Positions 1 to 5,321 of a DNA stretch of 8,031 bases are shown here, in pieces. Origin of the DNA: Gallionella sp. UBA6045. GTDB lineage: Bacteria > Pseudomonadota > Gammaproteobacteria > Burkholderiales > Gallionellaceae. Positions within the stretch are counted from its first letter, which is position 1, and the number at the start of each line of letters is the position of its first letter. The translations under genes and the position numbers were made by a program. Location: positions 14,200 to 22,230 of the forward strand of contig DIYV01000193.1 of assembly GCA_002429165.1 (NCBI GenBank). The letters are read 5' to 3'. Under the pieces are notes generated by a model. That model saw only the letters and a program-made list of their open reading frames with translations, did no database searches and was not told the origin of the DNA.

Positions 1-60
1 CTGCATGGCAGCGGGGAACCCATCGGCCTACCCCTTGCGGGTACGTTACTGATGAAATAA
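1..60 (+). CDS. possible 3' end of a convergent gene, unidentified
   Basis: Frame 1 of the plus strand is open from the window edge and ends in TAA at 58-60, giving a 19-residue tail that reads LHGSGEPIGLPLAGTLLMK. The residue composition looks protein-like and the stop falls exactly where the repeat cluster begins, as expected for a gene converging on ccmC. Against it, the stretch is very short, another plus frame is also open here, and a minus-strand frame runs through the same bases to the edge. I do not recognise the family, and the sequence left of the window would settle it. Confidence 0.22.
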   Translation: MHGSGEPIGLPLAGTLLMK

Positions 61-73
61 CTGATATAACTAC

Positions 74-169
74 TAGCCATCTGACTAACCCGGCAAAAAA
101 CGCCGGGTAAGTCATTGGTTATAGCCATTCGACTAGGCGCGCAGAAAACGCGCACCAAGTCGCTGATTA
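74..169. repeat. two tandem 48-nt hairpin units with compensatory stem changes
   Basis: Unit 1 (74-121) and unit 2 (122-169) are exactly 48 nt each, and both open with TAGCCAT. Each holds a 12-position stem: 83-94 with 102-113, and 131-142 with 150-161. The loops are seven nucleotides (AAAAAAC and AGAAAAC). Both stems start with GACT paired to AGTC and keep the same A-A mismatch at the fifth pair. Pairs six, seven, nine and ten differ between the units yet remain Watson-Crick (A-T to G-C, C-G to G-C, C-G to G-C, G-C to C-G), while pair eight becomes a C-A mismatch. No T-run follows either hairpin, so a simple intrinsic terminator is unlikely. Confidence 0.6.
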
Positions 170-193
170 CGGCAAAGCCGGCAGATTGCGGGA
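170..193. repeat. 24-bp repeat, copy 1 (CGGC-AAA-GCCG hairpin)
   Basis: This 24-bp segment recurs at 382-405 with one mismatch (G181 against C393). It starts with a small palindrome, CGGC AAA GCCG, and ends with AGATTGCGGGA. Similarity extends weakly leftwards if a one-base gap is allowed, so the two copies look like pieces of a larger, decayed unit. Confidence 0.5.
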
Positions 194-306
194 TAACCAG
201 CCACTTGCCAGCTTGCTGGCTTATAACCAACCACTTGGCAATCGTTTTTTGGTTGCTTAGTGGGATGGCTAGTAGTCTCATCAGTGGATTGGCTAGTAGT
301 TCCATC

Positions 307-372
307 AGGAGGTGCAATGCGGTCATTCCCGCACCCGTCGCATTCGCGCACCGTGTCATGACCGCACCTCCG
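307..372. repeat. 66-bp palindromic repeat, copy A
   Basis: This copy is identical to 405-470 at 65 of 66 positions, differing only at G336 against C434. Its ends pair: 308-313 with 366-371 (GGAGGT and ACCTCC) and 319-326 with 358-365 (GCGGTCAT and ATGACCGC), giving 14 bp with a 5-nt bulge at 314-318. Read on the minus strand, it carries GGAGGT followed six nucleotides later by ATG (359-357), so a ribosome binding site and start codon lie inside the stem. The core GGTCATTCCCGC resembles a class of palindromic repeats that I recall being scattered through proteobacterial genomes. It abuts the 25-bp repeat ending at 308. Confidence 0.65.
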
Positions 373-381
373 ACACGTTAC

Positions 382-405
382 CGGCAAAGCCGCCAGATTG
401 CGGGA
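382..405. repeat. 24-bp repeat, copy 2
   Basis: This is the second copy of the 170-193 segment, with one mismatch. It fills most of the spacer between the two 66-bp palindromic repeats and touches copy B at base 405, so the 98-nt period here consists of a 66-bp repeat plus a 32-nt spacer carrying this unit. Confidence 0.5.
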
Positions 406-470
406 GGAGGTGCAATGCGGTCATTCCCGCACCCCTCGCATTCGCGCACCGTGTCATGACCGCACCTCCG
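405..470. repeat. 66-bp palindromic repeat, copy B, overlapping the ccmC stop
   Basis: This is the second copy of the 307-372 element, with one substitution. The last codons of ccmC (EVRS and TGA, ending at 454) are encoded by its right arm. On the minus strand GGAGGT at 469-464 is followed by ATG at 457-455, which overlaps the ccmC TGA (456-454) as ATGA. The 33-codon frame opened by that ATG ends, after EVRS, in the matching position of copy A (TGA at 358-356), where the same ATGA overlap occurs again. The element therefore appears to have replaced the extreme 3' end of ccmC. Confidence 0.65.
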
Positions 471-1191
471 GCAATTCGCTAATCCAGTCGGTCTTCCGCT
501 CGCGCTCGAGAATGATGCTGCGCACTCGCGCCAAAACGACTGCAATGGCATATAACCAGCAGGCAATGGTCATGGTTAACAGGGTATGTTGCATCGTGAT
601 CTGCATGCTGGTGCCGCTGAATTTGATGGTCGATCCCTGATGCAGGGTATTCCACCATTTCACCGAAAAATAAATGATCGGCACGTTTACCGAACCCACG
701 ATGGCCAACAATGCCGCAGCACGGTCGGCACGGCGCGGCTCATCTATCGAGGCGTGCAGCGCGATGAAACCGAAATAGAGGAACAGCAGTATGAGCTGGG
801 AAGTCATGCGTGCATCCCATATCCACCAGGCGCCCCACATCGGCTTGCCCCAAAGTGCACCGGTCAATAAAGAAATGAGGGTGAATAGTGCTCCGGTCGG
901 CGCGATCGCACTGGCCATCATGGCAGACAAACGGGTATTGAAAATCAACCCCAATGCCGCGTAGCCTGCCATGATCAGGTAAAAGAACATGGACAGAATG
1001 GAAGTTGGCACATGGATGAACATGATGCGGTAGAACTCGCCTTGCTGCGCATCAACAGGAGCAACAAAAAAACCCATGTACAAACCAATCGCAAACAGGA
1101 TCGCGGCAGGAATTGCGAACCACGGAATCATCTTTCCGGCCAGGCCGTAAAAGGTGGTGGGTGAGGAATACTTGAACCAGTTAATTGCCAA
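454..1191 (-). CDS. ccmC: heme-handling membrane protein CcmC (cytochrome c maturation)
   Basis: CcmC is an integral inner-membrane protein of System I. It binds heme on the periplasmic side and loads it onto the chaperone CcmE with the help of the CcmAB ATPase. The 245 residues match the usual length. The tryptophan-rich WWD motif is at about 114-126 (WGKPMWGAWWIWD), and the two heme-ligand histidines fall at H60 (IHVP) and H184 (NTLHQG), the numbers I recall for the E. coli protein. About six hydrophobic spans are visible. The frame has no ATG early enough, so I take TTG at 1191 as the start. GGAG in the last codons of ccmB lies seven nucleotides upstream, and this start keeps the N-terminal alignment with the family. 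The gene lies 4 nt after ccmB. The C-terminus aligns with E. coli CcmC through WISEL, and its last residues come from a palindromic repeat. Confidence 0.95.
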   Translation of the reverse strand: MAINWFKYSSPTTFYGLAGKMIPWFAIPAAILFAIGLYMGFFVAPVDAQQGEFYRIMFIHVPTSILSMFFYLIMAGYAALGLIFNTRLSAMMASAIAPTGALFTLISLLTGALWGKPMWGAWWIWDARMTSQLILLFLYFGFIALHASIDEPRRADRAAALLAIVGSVNVPIIYFSVKWWNTLHQGSTIKFSGTSMQITMQHTLLTMTIACWLYAIAVVLARVRSIILERERKTDWISELPEVRS

Positions 1192-1195
1192 ATCA

Positions 1196-1879
1196 TCACT
1201 CCATCGAAATACGCAACGCCTGCGCGGTCACCCAAGGCGTGAACACCAGGGCCAATATCAGCAACGCCCCCAGCAGGGCAAAGTGCGACGCGATGCTTAG
1301 CCCGCTTGTTACAGCTTCGACTGCTCCGGTGCCGAAGATCAGCACCGGAATACACAGCGGCAACACCAGCAGGGACAACAACACCCCGCCGCCGCGCAAT
1401 CCCAGGGTCAGCGCTGCGCCGATCGCACCCACCATACTGAGTATTGGCGTTCCCAACAACAGGCCAACCATCAACACTCCCAGTGCCTGCACTGACATAT
1501 CGAATTGCAAACCCAGCACCGGCGCCATCAGCACCAGCGGCAATCCCGACACCATCCAGTGTGCCGCCATCTTTCCCAGCACCAGCATGGACAACGATTG
1601 GGGCGCCAGCATCATCTGTTCCAGCGTGCCATCGAGGTAGTCTGCTGAAAACAATCGTCCCAGCGACAGCATCGAAGACAGCAACGCCGCCACCCACAAC
1701 ACGCCCGCCGCCATCTTGCGCAACATATCCATTTCCGGTCCGACACCCAATGGAAACAGACTGACCACCATCACGAAAAATATCAGCGTGGTAAGTACAT
1801 CCGCACGGCGACGCATCGCCAATACCAGATCGCGCCGTATCACCAACACCAGCAAACCGAGCATGGTGGATTTCTTCAT
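1196..1879 (-). CDS. ccmB: heme exporter permease CcmB
   Basis: CcmB is the membrane subunit of the CcmAB transporter-like complex that works with CcmC in releasing heme-loaded CcmE. It does not itself appear to carry heme. The 227-residue product has the family length and about six hydrophobic spans, near residues 26-45, 55-73, 98-120, 129-158, 160-185 and 199-220. Between the second and third spans is the CcmB-type cytoplasmic loop FSADYLDGTLEQ (77-88), which probably contacts the ATPase. Positive residues (RRD, MRRRAD) near the N-terminus suit a cytoplasmic start. The ATG overlaps the ccmA stop codon as ATGA, so translation of the two is probably coupled. Confidence 0.95.
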   Translation of the reverse strand: MKKSTMLGLLVLVIRRDLVLAMRRRADVLTTLIFFVMVVSLFPLGVGPEMDMLRKMAAGVLWVAALLSSMLSLGRLFSADYLDGTLEQMMLAPQSLSMLVLGKMAAHWMVSGLPLVLMAPVLGLQFDMSVQALGVLMVGLLLGTPILSMVGAIGAALTLGLRGGGVLLSLLVLPLCIPVLIFGTGAVEAVTSGLSIASHFALLGALLILALVFTPWVTAQALRISME

Positions 1880-2490
1880 GACAACGACAAAATGCGCATT
1901 TCAATCCCGGCCACATGCAACGGCTGGTGGGTGGTAAAAATCACCATCCCTTGTTGAGCCAGATGCTCTGCAATCAATTCCTGTATCAACGCCACAGCTC
2001 CGACATCGAGCGCGCTCAAAGGTTCGTCGAGTATCCACAATTTGGCATCACTGACCAGCAAACGCGCCAGCGCAACACGCCGCCGCTGGCCTTGCGAAAG
2101 CACTTTGGTCGGCAGCATTTCCCGGCCGCGCAAGCCCATACGCCGCAAAGCGGTCACCGCCTCTTTTTCTTCGAGTTCTATCCCCGAAAGTCCTGCAGAG
2201 ATGCGCAAGTTTTCCAGCGCGCTCAACTCATCCTTGATTGCATTCAAATGCCCGAGGTACAGTATCTCGTCATGGTAATCCTCGGCCAGCTCCCGGATTC
2301 TCTCACCGCGCCAGACAATTTCACCCTCATCCGGCACCAGAAAGCCGCACAAGGTACGCAACAGACTGGTTTTTCCGCTGCCGTTAGCGCCTTGTACTTG
2401 CATGATCTGCCCGAGATGCAGATGAAAATTCAACCCGGAAAACAAACGATGGTCGCCTCGACTACAAGCAAGATTACTGACTTCCAGCAT
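1876..2490 (-). CDS. ccmA: cytochrome c biogenesis ABC ATPase CcmA
   Basis: CcmA is the cytoplasmic ATPase that pairs with CcmB and CcmC; ATP hydrolysis releases heme-bound CcmE for delivery to apocytochrome c. The 204-residue protein is a single nucleotide-binding domain. Walker A is GANGSGKT (34-41), the ABC signature is LSQGQRRRVALAR (from 131), Walker B is LWILDEP (151-157) with the catalytic Glu156, a D-loop SALD follows, and the switch histidine is H188 in TTHQP. No motif is missing. It is the first gene of the ccmABC unit, with a sigma-70-like promoter about 32 nt upstream of its ATG. The Shine-Dalgarno is weak: only AGG, about 12 nt before the start. Confidence 0.95.
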   Translation of the reverse strand: MLEVSNLACSRGDHRLFSGLNFHLHLGQIMQVQGANGSGKTSLLRTLCGFLVPDEGEIVWRGERIRELAEDYHDEILYLGHLNAIKDELSALENLRISAGLSGIELEEKEAVTALRRMGLRGREMLPTKVLSQGQRRRVALARLLVSDAKLWILDEPLSALDVGAVALIQELIAEHLAQQGMVIFTTHQPLHVAGIEMRILSLS

Positions 2491-2521
2491 GAAGGGGAAA
2501 CCTGAAATTTGACAGCACAGT

Positions 2522-2551
2522 ATTATATACGAATGCGTCCGACGGTGACAG
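2522..2551 (-). promoter_or_regulatory. sigma-70-type promoter of ccmABC
   Basis: On the minus strand, TATAAT (2527-2522) is a perfect -10 box, preceded after 18 nt by CTGTCA (2551-2546), which matches four of six bases of the -35 consensus. Transcription would start near 2515, leaving a leader of about 25 nt before the ccmA ATG at 2490. Confidence 0.55.
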
Positions 2552-2784
2552 AGCCAAATACCGGCACCGCATGCAAGACCCTACGGGTGCAAGTGCCAAT
2601 CTATTCATACAATCCCACAACCAGCCTGCGCTTAACCAACCGCATGGATACATCAAGTACAGTTGTGCGCTGCGTCACCGGCAAGGATGCTGAAATGCCG
2701 GCACTTTGCCGGGAACAATCTGACCAGTTTCCGGCTCTACGCCACGGCTTTGGGCACAATCGAAGCATAATCCGGATCACACCC
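2552..2784. other. intergenic stretch between ppiD and the ccm promoter, no gene seen
   Basis: Reading frames here are short, overlap the flanking promoter and terminator, and resemble nothing known to me. The only clear structure is a 6-bp hairpin, CCGGCA CTT TGCCGG, at 2698-2712, which has no T-run. I see no riboswitch or RNA gene that I can name. The length exceeds what a simple promoter needs, so a small RNA or upstream regulatory sites remain possible. Confidence 0.5.
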
Positions 2785-2824
2785 GCAAATAAATACGCCA
2801 CTCGAAAGTGGCGTATTTATTTGC
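2785..2824. terminator. perfect 18-bp hairpin, terminator of ppiD
   Basis: Bases 2785-2802 pair perfectly with 2807-2824 around a CGAA tetraloop (TTCG in minus-strand RNA). The outer stem is A/T-rich, so the minus-strand RNA arm ends in a U-rich run, UAUUUAUUUGC, 13 nt after the ppiD stop codon. No separate T-tract follows the stem, but position and strength fit an intrinsic terminator. Confidence 0.75.
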
Positions 2825-2837
2825 TAACGAAGCAAAA

Positions 2838-4733
2838 TCAGGGCTGAGCTGGGACCGTCTCAGGCAAATTCACCTTGATTGCCGCATGCTGGCTGGCATC
2901 AGCCAAATATGCACGAAACATTTCCTCACCGGTCAGTTGCCGTAATTGCTGCGCGTATCTGGCGCGTTTCGCATCATCGATTGCATCCCCTTCCTTGACA
3001 GCATCCAGACGAACCAGCATGTAACCGCTTTGCGCCAATTCCATACCGATATACTGGGGAAACTTGTCTGCATTTGCCTGGAATATTTTCCGCACCAAAC
3101 CCATATCCAGAGATCCGTGTTTCGCACGAGTAACGCTCTGTGCAGTGCCCCAGCTTAATTTCAACTTGCTTCCGCCCTGAAGTTTTTCCAGCAACGAATT
3201 ACCCTGCTTGACAGCCAGCTCCTGCGCCTGCTGACGCAACAATTTTTGACGGACCTGTTCTTGCACTTCGCTCAAAGAACGCAATGCAGCCGGCTTGTAT
3301 TCCAGAATACGCGCAGCAACCAGAGTATTCGGCACCACCTCAATCGCGGCTGTATTGCGCTTGTTCTTCACGACCTCGTCGTTAAAAATTGCCTGCAACA
3401 TTTTTGCTGTCCATGGTTCACCGGCGGCAGCCCCTTTTACCAGCCATCCACTCTGTTCCACTTTCGCGCCAACCAACTCGGCAGCAGGCTTCAACGTATC
3501 GCTTTGCTCATAAACAGTATTGCTGAATTTCTCGGCCAACTCGGCGAACATATCGTCAGCCTTTTGCTGGCGAAGTTTATTCACGATACCTTGACGCGCC
3601 TCATCAAACGGCAAAACCCTGGATGGTTTGATTGCTATCAGTTTGATGATGTGAAAACCGAAATCCGACTTCACCAGCCCGCTGATTTCACCCACCTTCA
3701 AATCAAAGGCTGCGGCATCAAACGGCTTGACCATCGCACCGCTACCAAAATAGCCGAGATCGCCGCCGTTCGCCGCAGAGCCGGGGTCCTGCGAATATTT
3801 CCTGGCCAGATCCGCAAACTTGGCAGGATTTTGTCTGACTTGTTGCAGCAACTGCTCGGCTTTGGCCTTGGCAATATCCTGCTCGGCTTGCGGAGCGGAG
3901 CCTTTCACGGCGATCAGGATGTGAGCAGCACGGCGTTCCTCCGGCGTGCCAAATTCATTGTGATGCTCATCGTAATATTTCCGCGCATCCTCATCGCTTG
4001 CCTTGACCTTCGCAAGCAGATCATCCGCTGAAAATTTCACGTACTCCACTTTTGCCTGCTCATGAGCCTGGAACTCACTTGAATTCTGGTCGTAATAATT
4101 TTTCACCGCGGCATCATCCACTTTTGCCTGTGACATAAGCGACTGGAATGATATGGGTGAAACACTCACCACCCGTTGCTGTTCGTTCAAGCGAATAATC
4201 TTGTCCGCGACGGTGTTTGCGGCAAATCCATTCTGCACATAAGCATCCTGCATTTGCTGCCCGAGCAAATCATCATGCACGCTCGCTTCAAATGTCAATG
4301 GCGACAAATTCTGATTTGCCAGCACGGTTTCGTAACTTTTTTTGTCGAATTTTCCATCAACTTGAAAAGCCCCGATGCCGGCAATCACCTCCGCCACTTG
4401 CTCATCCGGCACGGTTAGTCCCGCCGTTTTGGCACGCTCGACCAGCAAACGCTGCGAAACCAGGTTATCCAGAACCGCACGCTTCATCTGGGGATTTTCA
4501 AACATGGACGCGTCAAAGTTTGCGCCCAGTTGCTGGCGCATCCTGTCTTGTTGCCGGTTAAGGGCATTTTCAAATTCTTTTTGAGTGATTTTTGTGCCAT
4601 TGACCGTAGCAACCACGTCTGCCGCGTTTCCAGACTTGTCATATGAGCTCACTCCCCATAATGCGAACGGCAAAATAATGAGTGCCAGAATTATCTGTAC
4701 CAGCCTTTTATTTTCATGCACAAAATCAAACAT
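2838..4733 (-). CDS. ppiD: membrane-anchored periplasmic parvulin-type chaperone PpiD
   Basis: This is a PpiD/SurA-like folding factor, anchored in the inner membrane near the Sec translocon, that helps newly exported envelope proteins. Starting at ATG 4733 it has 631 residues, the usual PpiD size. A short cytoplasmic N-terminus (MFDFVHENKRLVQ) precedes one hydrophobic anchor at about residues 12-30. A SurA_N-like chaperone region spans about 40-180. A clear PPIC rotamase domain lies at about 265-370, with RRAAHILIAV, FADLARKYSQDPGSAANGGDLGYFG and the closing GFHIIKL; a long C-terminal chaperone region follows. A TTG 15 nt further upstream (4748) is in frame, but the conserved MFDFVxxxKRLVQ N-terminus favours the ATG. 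GGATGG lies about 8 nt before it. The gene sits downstream of the tRNA terminator and upstream of a strong hairpin, so it is probably transcribed alone or by readthrough. Confidence 0.93.
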   Translation of the reverse strand: MFDFVHENKRLVQIILALIILPFALWGVSSYDKSGNAADVVATVNGTKITQKEFENALNRQQDRMRQQLGANFDASMFENPQMKRAVLDNLVSQRLLVERAKTAGLTVPDEQVAEVIAGIGAFQVDGKFDKKSYETVLANQNLSPLTFEASVHDDLLGQQMQDAYVQNGFAANTVADKIIRLNEQQRVVSVSPISFQSLMSQAKVDDAAVKNYYDQNSSEFQAHEQAKVEYVKFSADDLLAKVKASDEDARKYYDEHHNEFGTPEERRAAHILIAVKGSAPQAEQDIAKAKAEQLLQQVRQNPAKFADLARKYSQDPGSAANGGDLGYFGSGAMVKPFDAAAFDLKVGEISGLVKSDFGFHIIKLIAIKPSRVLPFDEARQGIVNKLRQQKADDMFAELAEKFSNTVYEQSDTLKPAAELVGAKVEQSGWLVKGAAAGEPWTAKMLQAIFNDEVVKNKRNTAAIEVVPNTLVAARILEYKPAALRSLSEVQEQVRQKLLRQQAQELAVKQGNSLLEKLQGGSKLKLSWGTAQSVTRAKHGSLDMGLVRKIFQANADKFPQYIGMELAQSGYMLVRLDAVKEGDAIDDAKRARYAQQLRQLTGEEMFRAYLADASQHAAIKVNLPETVPAQP

Positions 4734-4773
4734 AGCGATGCCATCCAACTATTGATTTAAAGGAAACAGATGT

Positions 4774-4798
4774 AAAAAAGGCGAACTTGCGTTCGCCT
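4774..4798 (-). terminator. intrinsic terminator of the hupB-tRNA unit
   Basis: On the minus strand an 8-bp stem, AGGCGAAC with GTTCGCCT around a GCAA loop (4798-4779), runs into TTTTTT at 4779-4774. It lies just after tRNA-Asp and points in the right direction, a textbook intrinsic terminator. Confidence 0.88.
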
Positions 4799-4803
4799 CA
4801 ATT

Positions 4804-4880
4804 TGGCGGAGTGGACGGGACTCGAACCCGCGACCCCCGGCGTGACAGGCCGGTATTCTAACCAACTGAACTACCACTCC
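4804..4880 (-). tRNA. tRNA-Asp (anticodon GTC)
   Basis: This is a 77-nt cloverleaf with the CCA end encoded (TGG at 4804-4806 on the plus strand). The acceptor stem GGAGTGG/CCACTCC is perfect, the D-arm contains AGTTGGTTA, the anticodon stem CCGGC/GCCGG encloses GTC (4846-4844), and the T-loop is TTCGAGT. The discriminator base is G, as expected for tRNA-Asp. It is 10 nt downstream of tRNA-Val. Confidence 0.97.
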
Positions 4881-4890
4881 AAAACTTTTG

Positions 4891-4966
4891 TGGTGGGTGC
4901 TGACGGGGTCGAACCGCCGACATTCGCCTTGTAAGGGCGACGCTCTACCAACTGAGCTAAGCACCC
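4891..4966 (-). tRNA. tRNA-Val (anticodon TAC)
   Basis: This is a 76-nt cloverleaf with the CCA end encoded at 4893-4891. The acceptor stem GGGTGCT/AGCACCC is perfect, the D-arm contains AGTTGGTA, the anticodon stem TCGCC/GGCGA encloses CTTACAA with TAC at 4933-4931, and the T-loop is TTCGACC. The discriminator is A. It begins 11 nt after the hupB stop codon. Confidence 0.97.
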
Positions 4967-4977
4967 TGCAAAGTCGA

Positions 4978-5250
4978 TTAGTTTACAGCATCTTTCAGGC
5001 CCTTACCAGCGCTAAACTTCGGAACCTTTGCTGCTTTGATCTTGATCGTCGCACCAGTGCGAGGATTGCGGCCATTGCGTGCAGCACGCTTGCCAACTTT
5101 AAATGTACCAAAACCAACCAAGCTCACTGTATCGCCCTTCTTCAGTGCTTTCTTGATTGTGTCTACAGTCGCATCCAACGCGCGGGCAGCTGCTGCCTTA
5201 GAGAGATCAGCGGATTTTGCAATTGCATCAACCAAATCAGATTTATTCAC
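4978..5250 (-). CDS. hupB: nucleoid-associated DNA-binding protein HU-beta
   Basis: HU is a small dimeric protein that bends and compacts DNA and assists replication, recombination and transcription control. The 90-residue product is exactly family length. It shows the N-terminal [11 protein letters not shown] helix, the hinge GFGTF (46-50), and the beta-arm GRNPRTG with the DNA-intercalating Pro63; the C-terminal helix ends GLKDAVN. The start codon is GTG at 5250, fixed by the conserved N-terminus and by AGGGGA about 5 nt upstream. No terminator separates it from the two tRNA genes downstream, so they probably share a transcript that is processed. Its promoter is visible at 5302-5331. Confidence 0.97.
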   Translation of the reverse strand: MNKSDLVDAIAKSADLSKAAAARALDATVDTIKKALKKGDTVSLVGFGTFKVGKRAARNGRNPRTGATIKIKAAKVPKFSAGKGLKDAVN

Positions 5251-5291
5251 GTAAGTCCCCTTTGCGAATGATTAATAAAACAGGAATATCC

Positions 5292-5321
5292 CTGCGAAGC
5301 CTTTATATCAAGGCTTCGCAG
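5292..5321. terminator. 12-bp palindrome in the lon-hupB gap
   Basis: Bases 5292-5303 pair perfectly with 5310-5321 around a six-base loop, TATATC. It lies about 70 nt after the lon stop and could end lon transcription, but no T-run follows on the minus strand directly. Most of the hupB -10 box lies in the loop, so an operator-like role is an alternative. Confidence 0.5.

Larger units (their letters stand above)
61..308. repeat. repeat mosaic bounded by 25-bp inverted repeats (MITE-like)
   Basis: The left end (61-85) is the reverse complement of 260-284 at 20 of 25 positions and of 284-308 at 19 of 25. The right end therefore carries two copies in tandem with a 24-nt period, 21 of 25 identical to each other. 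The shared core GATGGCTAGTAGT is perfect between 69-81 (inverted) and 264-276. Inside lie two tandem hairpins (83-161), an 18-nt direct repeat at 193-210 and 223-240 (16 of 18 identical), an inverted pair TTGGTTATAGCC (115-126) and GGCTTATAACCAA (218-230), and a stem-loop at 231-263. No transposase reading frame is visible. Terminal inverted repeats in a roughly 250-bp non-coding unit suggest a non-autonomous mobile element or its remnant, but no clear target-site duplication is seen. Confidence 0.5.

Noticed and set aside
83..113. Integron attC site or intrinsic terminator for the hairpin.
   Set aside because: The core sequences do not fit attC consensus ends, and no T-run follows the stem on either strand.
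115..459. A 114-codon open frame on the plus strand across the repeat cluster.
   Set aside because: It is antisense to the ccmC 3' end, runs through both palindromes and shows no family resemblance; openness follows from the repeats.
61..470. CRISPR array.
   Set aside because: The repeats are of different families and lengths, spacers are not uniform, and no cas gene is present.
309..566. Zinc-ribbon-like reading of the repeats on the minus strand (CRRCGHDTVREC followed by GCGND, two CxxC pairs), once per 66-bp copy.
   Set aside because: The copies lie 98 nt apart and so fall in different frames. The second frame overlaps ccmC and stops soon after. The only base difference gives Asp against Glu, but one change is no evidence for coding.
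1128..1916. A 262-codon minus-strand frame overlapping ccmB.
   Set aside because: It is a glycine- and arginine-rich shadow of ccmB in another frame; ccmB has clear membrane-protein character and family motifs.
2509..2847. A 112-codon plus-strand frame between ccmA and ppiD.
   Set aside because: It starts at TTG, reads through the 18-bp terminator hairpin and into ppiD antisense, and resembles no known protein.
4734..4748. Extended ppiD start at TTG 4748.
   Set aside because: The in-frame ATG at 4733 gives the conserved N-terminus and needs no rare start codon.
4749..4964. A 71-codon minus-strand frame across the two tRNA genes.
   Set aside because: It is the typical false frame produced by tRNA sequence.
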